Assembly: GCA_900199505.1 (NCBI GenBank)
Contig: FZQV01000008.1
Location: 22,523 to 86,522, forward strand
Direction of reading: 5' to 3'
Length of the DNA: 64,000 bases
Source: Ruaniaceae bacterium KH17
GTDB lineage: Bacteria > Actinomycetota > Actinomycetes > Actinomycetales > Actinomycetaceae
Program-made: the position numbers and the translations under genes
Notes under the pieces: model-generated
Told to the model about the DNA's origin: nothing
Seen by the model: only the letters and a program-made list of their open reading frames with translations
The model's database searches: none
In this document: in pieces, positions 56,796 through 64,000 of the stretch
Layout: each line of letters opens with the position of its first letter
Numbering within the stretch: the first letter of the stretch is position 1

Positions 56796-58230
56796 GCGCG
56801 AGCTCGGAGGCGAGCTCCGCATCGGCGCGGCCAACGAGCCGAGTGCCCTCGGCGAGGTGCTCCTCGGAGTCGATCTGCCCAAAGGTGTGCATCCGTGAGA
56901 CGAGATCGCCGCGCGAATAGGGCACGACGACGTCCACGACCGTCTGCGGCTGCGGTAGCGCCTCCTGAATGTGCTCCGCGAGCTCGGCAATCCCGGCGCC
57001 AGTATGGGCCGAGACGGCCACCGCGCGCGGGTAGGCCGTGCGGAGCGTCTGGAGCGTGGTCAGCGGCGCGATGTCCGATTTGTTGAAGACCAAGAGTTCA
57101 GGGATATCCGAGGCGCCCTCGATCCCCTCGAGCACCTCGCGCACGGCCTTGATCTGGCCTTCGGGATCGGGGTGCGCGGCGTCGACCACGTGCACGATGA
57201 GGTCTGATTCGCCCACCTCTTCGAGTGTGGAGCGGAAAGCCTCGACCAGTTCGTGCGGCAGCGAGCGCACGAAACCCACGGTGTCCGCGATGGTGAACTC
57301 GCGGCCGTCCGGAGTTTGAGCGCGGCGCACGGTGGGATCGAGCGTGGCGAAGAGCTGGTTCTGCACCATCACGTCCGCGCCGGTGATCTCGTTGAGGAGG
57401 GAAGACTTGCCAGCGTTGGTGTAGCCCACGATCGCCACTTGCGGAAGCGCCGAGGACTCCCGCCGGGCTCGCTTGGTGGCACGCGAGGGTTCCATTGCGG
57501 CAATCTGCTTGCGCAGCTTCGCCATGCGGTTGCGAATGCGGCGGCGGTCCAGCTCGATCTTGGTCTCACCGGGTCCACGCGAACCGATACCCTCACCGCC
57601 GGCCACGCGACCACCGGCCTGCCGGGACATCGATTCACCCCACCCGCGCAAGCGCGGGAGCAGGTATTCGAGCTGGGCGAGCTCCACCTGAGCCTTGCCC
57701 TCGCGGGACTTGGCGTGCTGGGCGAAGATGTCGAGGATGACGGCGGTGCGGTCAACCACCTTCACCTTCACGATGTCTTCAAGCGCACGGCGCTGAGACG
57801 GCGCGAGATCGGCATCCATGATCACGGTGTCCGCGCCCACGGAGTGCACGATCTCGGCGAGTTCCTTCGCCTTGCCCGAGCCGAGATAGGTGGACGGGTC
57901 CGGATAAGCGCGACGTTGCAGAACGCCGTCGAGCACCTCGGAGCCAGCGGTCTCGGCGAGCGCCGCCAGTTCGCGGAGCGACACCTCGGCAGCCTCGGCA
58001 TCCGACGCGTAAACGCCCGCGAGCACCACCTTTTCGAGGCGGAGCTGGCGGTACTCGACCTCGGTGATGTCTTCGAGTTCGGTGGACAGGCCGACTCGGC
58101 GAAGCGCCGCACGCTCCTCGGCTTCGAGGTTCTCCTCATGTGGGGCGTCCTGCTGGATCGCGGTACCTTCGAGGCCCAGGCTGCGGGCCAAGATGCGGTC
58201 GACGACGTCTTCGGGGGTTGCGCTGGTCAA
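56779..58230 (-). CDS. hflX: GTPase HflX
   Basis: A 483-residue ribosome-associated GTPase that splits stalled ribosomes. The HflX N-terminal domain (STYLGSGKAKEL, VIMDADLAPSQRRALED), the Gly-rich GSRGPGETKIELDRRRI helix, and the G domain (G1 GYTNAGKSSLLN, ADTVGFVRSLPHELVEAF, FNKSD) are complete. TTG 58230 was chosen because AAAGGAA lies directly upstream; a GTG at 58275 is an alternative. Confidence 0.94.
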   Translation of the reverse strand: MTSATPEDVVDRILARSLGLEGTAIQQDAPHEENLEAEERAALRRVGLSTELEDITEVEYRQLRLEKVVLAGVYASDAEAAEVSLRELAALAETAGSEVLDGVLQRRAYPDPSTYLGSGKAKELAEIVHSVGADTVIMDADLAPSQRRALEDIVKVKVVDRTAVILDIFAQHAKSREGKAQVELAQLEYLLPRLRGWGESMSRQAGGRVAGGEGIGSRGPGETKIELDRRRIRNRMAKLRKQIAAMEPSRATKRARRESSALPQVAIVGYTNAGKSSLLNEITGADVMVQNQLFATLDPTVRRAQTPDGREFTIADTVGFVRSLPHELVEAFRSTLEEVGESDLIVHVVDAAHPDPEGQIKAVREVLEGIEGASDIPELLVFNKSDIAPLTTLQTLRTAYPRAVAVSAHTGAGIAELAEHIQEALPQPQTVVDVVVPYSRGDLVSRMHTFGQIDSEEHLAEGTRLVGRADAELASELARVSVA

Positions 58231-58324
58231 TCGGTTCCTTTCGTGCCCCTCTAGGTTCTCATGGACCCCCGACACGCACGAAGCGATTTTCCTTTCGGCG
58301 GAGCCGCCGCCCTAGACTGTGCCG

Positions 58325-59314
58325 GTGGGGAAGAGAGTGATAGCGGCGATTCTCGCTCTCCCCATCGCCATCGCTGCCTGCCTGGTCCTCGCCGCATGGC
58401 CGCAGGGCTTCGGACTCGAGCAAGCTCCCGTGATCGCGCAGGTGGTGGCACCGCGTGTGGGCGTCATTGGAATCGCCCTAGGGCTTCTGGTTCTCGTCGC
58501 GCTGGCGGCGCTCATTCGGCCCATCCGGCGGTTCGCTCTCCTGGTCATGGCAATGCTGACGGCGTTCATTCTGGTCTCGGGCGGGATCCACATCTCACGA
58601 GGTCTCGGCTCCACGGGCCTGGTGCCCGAGGACGGCGACATCACCATCCTCTCCTGGAACACCCTCGGCAGCGCTCCCAGCGCGGATGTTCTCGCCGAAT
58701 TGATCAACGAGACCGGCGCGGACGTTGTGACGCTCCCGGAAACCTTCGGCGAGAGCGCCGAAGCCGCAGCCGCGCTCCTCGATACCAAGTTCCAGATCTT
58801 TACCGTTGCCAATCCCCCGGCCTACGGCGCGCTCAACACCTCGCTGATGATCTCCGCCGGGTTGGGAGAGTACGAGCTCGCGGAGGGCCCGCACCAGACC
58901 CTCCCCACCGTCGTCGCCCGCCCCTCCGACGGCGATGGGCCCACCATCCTGGCCACCCACCCGGTCGCTCCGGGCCGTGGACAGATGCGGCTCTGGCGTG
59001 CCGAGCTTCGCGAACTCGCCGATCTCTGTGACGCCGAGCCGTCCCTCATCATCGCCGGGGACCTCAACTCCACGCTCGATCATTGGGCGAACCTCGGCGA
59101 AGGCGATTTCGGGAGCTGCACGGACGCGGCACGCGCCGCCGGGGCGGCCGCCACCGGCTCCTGGCCGACAAGTCTTCCAGCGTGGCTCGGCACGCAGATC
59201 GATCATGTGGTGGTGAGCGACGACTGGCAGGTCGTTGACTTCCACGTGGTGACCGATCGGGATGACGCCGGATCGGATCACCGCCCGGTCGTCGCAACCC
59301 TTCGAGCCCGCTGA
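58325..59314 (+). CDS. membrane-anchored endonuclease/exonuclease/phosphatase-family protein
   Basis: A 329-residue protein with three N-terminal membrane helices (about 5-25, 40-62, 68-88) and an extracytoplasmic EEP domain. Catalytic motifs: ILSWNTLGS, TLPETFGE, IIAGDLNSTLDHW, and the final GSDHRPVVATL. The whole catalytic set is present. TAGACT (58313-58318) lies exactly 6 nt before GTG 58325; another GTG is at 58319. Substrate (nucleic acid, lipid or phosphoester) unknown. Confidence 0.88.
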   Translation: MGKRVIAAILALPIAIAACLVLAAWPQGFGLEQAPVIAQVVAPRVGVIGIALGLLVLVALAALIRPIRRFALLVMAMLTAFILVSGGIHISRGLGSTGLVPEDGDITILSWNTLGSAPSADVLAELINETGADVVTLPETFGESAEAAAALLDTKFQIFTVANPPAYGALNTSLMISAGLGEYELAEGPHQTLPTVVARPSDGDGPTILATHPVAPGRGQMRLWRAELRELADLCDAEPSLIIAGDLNSTLDHWANLGEGDFGSCTDAARAAGAAATGSWPTSLPAWLGTQIDHVVVSDDWQVVDFHVVTDRDDAGSDHRPVVATLRAR

Positions 59315-59328
59315 CATACGATCGAGCC

Positions 59329-59943
59329 GTGGACCACTACTTCACCTCGAAGCCAGCCGGCGAGCGCAGCACGATCCATGCAACCCTCGGCGGCGTCGTA
59401 CGGGAGCTCGTAACGGCGCGCGGCGTCTTCTCCGGCGAGCGCCTCGACCCCGGAACCCGCATCCTGATCGAGCACGCGCCGGATCCGCACGGGCTCACCG
59501 TGGACGTGGGCTGCGGCTGGGGCCCACTCTCGCTCGACGCAGCGTTGCGGAACCCTGCGGCTGAAGTGATCGCCGTCGACGTCAACGAAGGGGCCCGGGA
59601 GCTCACGGCCGAGAACGCGGCGCGGCTTGGCGTCACCGTCACCACGGCCACGCCCGAGGAAGCCTTGCAACTCGTTGGTACCCGCGGGATTGACTACCTG
59701 ATCTCGAACCCGCCGATCCGCGTTGGCAAGTCCGAACTCCACTCGATTCTCGCGACCTGGCTTCCCCGGCTCGCACCCGAGGGCGCGGCCTACCTCGTGG
59801 TTGCGAAGAACCTTGGGGCGGACTCGCTCCAGCGCTGGATTGAGGCCGAACTCGGCCAGCCCTGCGTGCGCATCGCGTCGCAGAAGGGCTACCGGATCCT
59901 CCAGGTCACCTCGGCCACCAGCACGGCCGGGCCCGAAAGATAG
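59329..59943 (+). CDS. RsmC-like small-domain methyltransferase
   Basis: A 204-residue SAM-dependent methyltransferase of the MTS family. Motif I VDVGCGWGPLSLDAAL, acidic AVDVNEGARELTAENA, and catalytic NPP in LISNPPIRVGK are present. It corresponds to the C-terminal half of RsmC (16S rRNA G1207). TACGAT lies 6 nt before the GTG. Its last 55 nt overlap the end of dapF on the other strand. Confidence 0.9.
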   Translation: MDHYFTSKPAGERSTIHATLGGVVRELVTARGVFSGERLDPGTRILIEHAPDPHGLTVDVGCGWGPLSLDAALRNPAAEVIAVDVNEGARELTAENAARLGVTVTTATPEEALQLVGTRGIDYLISNPPIRVGKSELHSILATWLPRLAPEGAAYLVVAKNLGADSLQRWIEAELGQPCVRIASQKGYRILQVTSATSTAGPER

Positions 59944-60725
59944 ACGGTCTCGTCCGCAATCGTCACGCGGACCTTGCCGCCCGGTATGTGGACGTCCCAC
60001 TCGCGCGGCGCACCCTCGCCGGTCCACAGATGCATCGCCACGGCCGCCGCACAGCAGCCGGTGCCACATGACCGCGTCTCGCCTGATCCTCGTTCCAGGA
60101 CACGCATCTCAACGACGCCGATCCCGCCAGCAAGGCTTCGCGGCACCACCACTTCGAGATTGGTCCCGCCCTCGGGAGTCGGATCGTAGCTGACGTTCTC
60201 GAAACTCAGGGAGCGCAGATCCTCGACGCTTTCGAGCGCCACCACGGTGTGCGGGTTGGGCATGGTCACCCGAAGCCCGGGCCGCTGCTCGTGAGCATGC
60301 AGCTTCACCGCCACGTCCCAACCATTTCGCGCGGCGCGATCCCCACCGGGTAGGCCAGCTGGGCCCATATCGACGGTGTATTGGTCGCCACCTTGGTAGC
60401 GCACCTCGCGATCGCCCCCACGAGTCGCGACGACGACGCTCTCCCCCTCGGCGAGATCGATCAGCCCCTCGGCACGCAGATAGGCGACGAATACCCGGAT
60501 GCCGTTGCCACACATCTCGGCCAGCGAACCATCGGCGTTGCGGTAGTCCATGAACCACTGCGCACTGGTGGTATACCCAGCTGCGCTTCCAGGCGCGGCC
60601 ACGATGACGCCGTCGGCCCCGATCCCCGCATGGCGATCGCACAACGCGCGCACCGTCTCTGCGGCCACGCTCTCGCGCGTCAGCAGGAAGTCATTCTCGG
60701 TGCCGTGACCCTTTGTGAGCCTCAT
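59889..60725 (-). CDS. dapF: diaminopimelate epimerase
   Basis: A 278-residue PLP-independent epimerase making meso-diaminopimelate for lysine and, in some species, peptidoglycan. Both catalytic Cys motifs are present: MCGNGIRVFVAYL and RSCGTGCCAAAV. The start KGHGTENDFLL is typical. TAGGCT lies 6 nt before ATG 60725, indicating a leaderless messenger; a GTG 6 nt upstream is the alternative. It is divergent from the PadR gene. Confidence 0.95.
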   Translation of the reverse strand: MRLTKGHGTENDFLLTRESVAAETVRALCDRHAGIGADGVIVAAPGSAAGYTTSAQWFMDYRNADGSLAEMCGNGIRVFVAYLRAEGLIDLAEGESVVVATRGGDREVRYQGGDQYTVDMGPAGLPGGDRAARNGWDVAVKLHAHEQRPGLRVTMPNPHTVVALESVEDLRSLSFENVSYDPTPEGGTNLEVVVPRSLAGGIGVVEMRVLERGSGETRSCGTGCCAAAVAMHLWTGEGAPREWDVHIPGGKVRVTIADETVYLSGPAVLVAEVTWRIR

Positions 60726-60778
60726 TGGCACAGCCTATCGAGGATTGCGTGACGGACGCGCAACCAAGGAGGCACAAC

Positions 60779-60802
60779 CTAGTACCTTGCGCTACACACT
60801 AG
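60779..60802. promoter_or_regulatory. candidate PadR operator
   Basis: An inverted repeat CTAGT...ACTAG with 14 nt between the arms lies just ahead of the -10 hexamer TACCAT (60810-60815), which is 6 nt before the PadR ATG. Position fits autorepression of the ABC module. The operator sequence is not a proven PadR consensus. Confidence 0.4.
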
Positions 60803-60821
60803 TGGGTATTACCATCTAGAC

Positions 60822-61151
60822 ATGGATGAGGTTTCAACCCAGTTACGGAAGGGCTCAATCGAACTCGCCGTCCTGGCACTCGTGAGCGCTGAACCTCGCT
60901 ACGGGGCGGACATCGTTGAGAATCTCGCGGCGCGGCCCGGACTCGATGCGACAACCGGCACCATCTACCCACTCCTCACCCGCCTCAAGAACGCCGGACT
61001 GGTCGAGACTCGGTGGCATGAGTCCCCCGTCGGGCCACCGCGCAAGTATTACTCCCTTTCGCGGAGCGGGAAGCGGCAACTGGCGGCGCAGCGCGAGGCG
61101 TGGCAGCGGCTCTCATCCGCCATGAACACTCTGCTGAAGGAGACGGAATGA
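60822..61151 (+). CDS. PadR-family transcriptional regulator
   Basis: A 109-residue winged-helix regulator: LRKGSIELAVLALVSAEPRYGADIVENLA, TGTIYPLLTRLKNAGLVETRW and RKYYSLSRSGKRQLAAQREAW. Length is that of the minimal PadR-s2 class. Its stop overlaps the next gene as ATGA. It probably controls the five-gene export module that it heads, responding to an unknown small molecule. The start has no ribosome site. Confidence 0.93.
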   Translation: MDEVSTQLRKGSIELAVLALVSAEPRYGADIVENLAARPGLDATTGTIYPLLTRLKNAGLVETRWHESPVGPPRKYYSLSRSGKRQLAAQREAWQRLSSAMNTLLKETE

Positions 61152-61936
61152 CTTACATCGACGACGTCGCAGCACAGCTCACGCTTCGCGGAGCAGTCCG
61201 CGAACAGGCTCTCGCAGATCTTCGCGATCTTCTCCTCGAAGTCTCGCCTGAGACACTGGGCCCACCGGCCGAATACGCCGCAGCCCTCAACGAGGAGTTC
61301 GGAACCTCCGCTGGGCTACCTGAACGCTTGCTCGGCGTGCCACTATCGCTGGTCTCCGGCCTCGGAGACCGCCTTGCGGGCATCTTCAATCCAGCCGACG
61401 AACGCCTCATGATGCCACGGCTCTTTGGTCTCGGGTGGGCTGTGAATATGGGCTACATCGCCGTGAAGCTCGGGCTGTTGCGGCCGGACGACGTGGATGA
61501 CGAGGTCTTGGACGATGCAGTGGAACTCCTCGACGCGCCACAGGTTGCAGCAGGAGCCGCAATTGCAGGTGCCGCCGCTACTACTGCAGTGATGGCACAT
61601 CGTCGGCACGAGATCAAAGCTCGCACCGGCGAATCTGCGACCAGTAGCATCGTCTTCGGAACCCTCCTTCCGGTAGTCTCCGCCGCGCTCCTCGTAGCCT
61701 CTACGGATTCGACACAGCAATCAGCCCAGCGGCTCACAATGCCTGCCACGGCGGGAAGTCTCGCACTACTCTCGATGAGCGCGTGCTGGCAGAAGTCATG
61801 GCGCCCACGCGGAAACGCACTCGTGCTGGGTGGCGTAGCCGCGGCCGCCGTCACGCAACTCACCCTCAGCTACCTACCCGTCCGCACCGCCCTACGCGCA
61901 CGCTGGGCGCACGAAAGGAGCACACGCAATGCCTGA
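61148..61936 (+). CDS. HAAS-like membrane protein of the PadR-ABC module
   Basis: A 262-residue protein. The N-terminal 75 residues resemble the helical HAAS/permease-prefix domain often encoded after PadR genes (YIDDVAAQLTLRGAVREQAL, DLRDLLLEV). Hydrophobic segments at about 125-145, 165-185, 193-208 and 215-238 follow. The start at 61148 overlaps the PadR stop. Function unknown; it may pair with PadR or the transporter. Confidence 0.75.
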   Translation: MTYIDDVAAQLTLRGAVREQALADLRDLLLEVSPETLGPPAEYAAALNEEFGTSAGLPERLLGVPLSLVSGLGDRLAGIFNPADERLMMPRLFGLGWAVNMGYIAVKLGLLRPDDVDDEVLDDAVELLDAPQVAAGAAIAGAAATTAVMAHRRHEIKARTGESATSSIVFGTLLPVVSAALLVASTDSTQQSAQRLTMPATAGSLALLSMSACWQKSWRPRGNALVLGGVAAAAVTQLTLSYLPVRTALRARWAHERSTRNA

Positions 61937-62204
61937 TTTCTCTCCCACCGCATGGGTCATCATCGGGATACTGATCGCCGTTGAGGTGGTCCTGTTCGTC
62001 ACCGCGCTGATCATGGTTTCGCGCACGCCCTCAGAGCGGCTCACACTGCCGCGAGTCGCATGGTTGTTGCTCTGCTTCGTCCAGATTATTGGGCCAATCG
62101 CGTTCTTTGTGTTAGGCCGGAAGCCCGCCCCCATTGAGGACACCACTCTCGCGCAGCGCCGTACCTCGAGTGTCGACTCCACGATCGACGAGCTCTACGG
62201 ATGA
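61929..62204 (+). CDS. PLDc_N-domain small membrane protein
   Basis: A 91-residue protein with two membrane helices (about 8-30 and 43-62) matching the cardiolipin-synthase N-terminal (PLDc_N) pattern WVIIGILIAVEVVLFVTAL and WLLLCFVQIIGPIAFFVLGR. It overlaps the preceding gene by 8 nt and the ABC gene by 4 nt. There is no catalytic phospholipase domain. Such stand-alone proteins are common next to ABC genes. Confidence 0.85.
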   Translation: MPDFSPTAWVIIGILIAVEVVLFVTALIMVSRTPSERLTLPRVAWLLLCFVQIIGPIAFFVLGRKPAPIEDTTLAQRRTSSVDSTIDELYG

Positions 62205-63130
62205 ACGCGATCAACGTTCGCGGCCTGCGCCGTAGTTTCGGTGGAGTGCACGCGCTGGATGGCCTCGACCTCGAGGTGCCTGCCGGCTCGGTGTTCGGCT
62301 TCGTTGGCCCTAATGGCGCGGGAAAGACCACCACGATCCGCATTCTCCTCGGCCTCGCTCACGCGGACTCAGGGAGCGCCACCATGCTCGGCGAGGATGT
62401 ACTTGCGTGGCCCGGAGCCGTCTCTACCAGGCTCGGATTCCTGCCGGACGTGCCCGCCTTCTACCCATGGATGAGCGCATCCGAATACCTGCGCTTCTGC
62501 GCCTCGGCCTTCGACATGGACGCCGGCACTAGTGAGCGCCGGATCGGGCTCCTGCTGGATCTCGTCAAGCTCACCGGAGTAAACGGCAAGATCGGCGGCT
62601 TCTCCCGAGGCATGGCGCAGCGCCTCGGTATCGCCCAGGCCCTGATCAACTCCCCGGAGCTCCTGATCCTCGACGAGCCCACCTCGGCGCTGGACCCCGT
62701 CGGGCGCCACGAACTCCTGCAGCTGATCGAACGGCTCCGCGGCCAAGCCACGGTGTTCTTCTCCAGCCACATCCTTGGCGACGTGGAGCGCGTGTGTGAC
62801 GAGATCGCCGTCGTCGATGCTGGCAAAGTCATCGCCACGGGCCGCACCGCTGAGCTTCGGGAGCGATACGCAGGATCTCCTCGAATCCGGCTGGCGCTGA
62901 CACCGCCCGACGCCGATCTTCCCGGCGCGCTCGCGGCGGAGCCCTGGGCTGGACCCTCAGTTCTCACGCCCGACGGCGCATGGCTGGTGGACGTCGCGGA
63001 CATCACTGCGGCCAACCATCGGCTGCCGCAGATCCTTGCCACCAATGGCTGGGGCCTTCGCGCAATGGAGACTGTCGAGCCCACACTTGAAGATGTGTTC
63101 GTACAACTCGTGGGGAGGCGCGCCGAATGA
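62201..63130 (+). CDS. ABC transporter ATP-binding protein
   Basis: A 309-residue ABC-2-type ATPase. Walker A VGPNGAGKTTTIRIL, Q-loop region GFLPDVPAFYPWMSA, signature SRGMAQRLGIAQAL, Walker B LLILDEPTSALDP and the switch His (SSHILGD) are present. A C-terminal accessory domain of about 90 residues follows. Starts with ATGA-type overlap and is coupled to the permease. Confidence 0.94.
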   Translation: MNAINVRGLRRSFGGVHALDGLDLEVPAGSVFGFVGPNGAGKTTTIRILLGLAHADSGSATMLGEDVLAWPGAVSTRLGFLPDVPAFYPWMSASEYLRFCASAFDMDAGTSERRIGLLLDLVKLTGVNGKIGGFSRGMAQRLGIAQALINSPELLILDEPTSALDPVGRHELLQLIERLRGQATVFFSSHILGDVERVCDEIAVVDAGKVIATGRTAELRERYAGSPRIRLALTPPDADLPGALAAEPWAGPSVLTPDGAWLVDVADITAANHRLPQILATNGWGLRAMETVEPTLEDVFVQLVGRRAE

Positions 63131-63885
63131 GCGGATTCGGGACCATGCTCGCCAAGGAACTGCGGGAGATTCAACACACCTGGCGCATCTGGGTCACGCT
63201 CGGGACGTTCGCCTTCTTCGGTATCGCCGATCCGGTGATTGCGCGATTCAGCCCGGAAATCCTCGCTTCCGTGGTGGGCGACGAAATCCCAATCACGCTC
63301 CCACCCGCCACAGCTGCGTCAGCATGGGCACAGTGGACCGGCGATCTCGCTCAACTGCTGGCACTGGTGATCATTGCGGTCGCGGGGGCGAGCGTGGCAG
63401 GCGAGGTCGCTTCAGGGACCGCAATTCTCCCGCTCGCGAAGCCGATCGGGCGCCCAGCGTTCGTGCTGGCAAAATTCTGCGGTGTGGTGGTCCTTGCGGT
63501 CGTGAGCGTTGTGCTCGGAACCGCACTCGCGACCGGCACCACCGCATTGCTCTTCGACGAGCTCGATGTTGGCGCGGTCTGGACAGCCGCTGGGGTGTGG
63601 CTCGTGCTCGCGGTCCTGTTGGTCGCCATCACCATGCTCGGCTCGGCGCTTGTCTCGAGTTCGATGGCGGCCTTCCTCGTGGGCTTCGGTGCGTACATCC
63701 TGATCTCACTTGTGGGTATCTGGCAGCCTGCCCGGGCGTACTCGCCCGCAGGTCTCAATGGTGTGATCAGCTCTTTGGCGACCGGGCAGGAGGCGCACCT
63801 CGCCTGGCCAGTTGGGACGGCTCTCGTAATCGCAGCCGCGGCTCTCGCCGCTGCCGTCTGGGTGTTCCGGAAGCGCGAACTGTAG
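63127..63885 (+). CDS. ABC-2 type permease
   Basis: A 252-residue membrane protein with about six helices (near 20-36, 73-95, 115-140, 150-172, 178-197 and 222-245). GSASVAGEVASGTAILPLAKP-like sequence in the second loop (EVASGTAILPLAKPIGR) is typical of ABC-2 subunits. It is encoded with a 4-nt overlap after its ATPase. Substrate unknown; lipid or peptide export is common for PadR-linked systems. Confidence 0.9.
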   Translation: MSGFGTMLAKELREIQHTWRIWVTLGTFAFFGIADPVIARFSPEILASVVGDEIPITLPPATAASAWAQWTGDLAQLLALVIIAVAGASVAGEVASGTAILPLAKPIGRPAFVLAKFCGVVVLAVVSVVLGTALATGTTALLFDELDVGAVWTAAGVWLVLAVLLVAITMLGSALVSSSMAAFLVGFGAYILISLVGIWQPARAYSPAGLNGVISSLATGQEAHLAWPVGTALVIAAAALAAAVWVFRKREL

Positions 63886-63903
63886 GAGCTCGACGCCTCA
63901 GAT

Positions 63904-64000
63904 TCATAGCCTGGGGATGGGTTGTGGTGGTCGTGAGGTTCGGGTGTGTCCGGTGGGTGTGGTGACGGTGAGTTGGCCGGTGGCGGGGTCTCGCCGGTGG
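63904..64000 (-). CDS. C-terminal end of a probable HNH (DUF222-type) protein
   Basis: Only the last 31 codons are inside the window. Leftward translation gives DPATGQLTVTTPTGHTRTSR, then PPQPIPRL and TGA at 63904-63906. A DP-TG-L-TTPTGHTYTSRP-like ending is characteristic of actinobacterial HNH endonuclease proteins with a DUF222 domain, which occur in many copies and often sit in repeats. The catalytic part is outside, so the call rests on this tail. Confidence 0.5.
   Translation of the reverse strand, partial: HRRDPATGQLTVTTPTGHTRTSRPPQPIPRL

Overview
The window looks like chromosome of a high-GC actinomycete. Supporting marks are a Wag31/DivIVA–SepF–YggT–FtsZ division block, a PriA-type HisA, TCGAAC-N4-GTTCGA type LexA boxes, many genes starting at GTG or directly behind a TAnnnT -10 hexamer, and actinobacterial families such as DUF3040, PAC2 and DUF6308. 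The shape of the dcw cluster (no murE, Lys/DAP type undetermined) would suit the Actinomycetales/Actinomycetaceae. The genus cannot be fixed from the sequence alone.

Layout. 1-2570: a secreted small protein cut by the left edge, and a divergent NarL-type two-component system. 2580-7403: operon pheS-pheT-SDR-flavodoxin, read leftward. 7498-11309: a CBS-domain protein, a PfkB kinase, a GH13 glycosidase and a convergent zinc alcohol dehydrogenase. 11386-11644: an internally deleted ISL3-type insertion sequence. 11701-13712: infC-rpmI-rplT plus a TrmH-type methyltransferase, preceded by a structured leader with an attenuator-like hairpin; infC appears to start at ATC. 13944-19538: his operon hisD-hisC-hisB-orf169-hisH-priA-sseB-like. 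19599-23114: dnaE. 23240-26311: an accessory island with two DUF6308 paralogues, each facing a different divergent gene across a related bidirectional promoter; the second unit carries an in-frame stop and a frameshift. Two 47-bp palindromes of identical architecture follow. 26237-28303: lspA-rluD-like-GNAT. 28365-43729: one long leftward division and cell-wall cluster, mraZ-rsmH-ftsL-ftsI-murF-mraY-murD-ftsW-murG-murC-ftsQ-ftsZ-pgeF-sepF-yggT-divIVA. 43965-53155: DUF3040 protein, dinB, a spermidine-synthase-like protein, a PAC2 protein, a HelD-type helicase, serA, an aldo/keto reductase and a MATE transporter. 53152-58230: nrdR, a LysM protein and lexA around three LexA boxes, then dinG and hflX. 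58325-63885: an EEP-family protein, a small-domain methyltransferase, dapF, and a PadR-led ABC export module. At the right edge lies the tail of a probable HNH (DUF222-type) protein.

How the genes fit together. Most of the window is housekeeping: translation (pheST, infC-rpmI-rplT), histidine synthesis, replication, envelope growth and division, and SOS/DNA repair. The unusual parts are the DUF6308 island with its palindromes, the infC leader, a consistent set of probable leaderless promoters (TAnnnT exactly 6 nt before the start codon, at twelve genes), a symmetric pair of overlapping divergent promoters between dinB and its neighbour, and a MATE gene whose only full-length start is CTG or ATC. 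No CRISPR array, tRNA or rRNA gene was seen.
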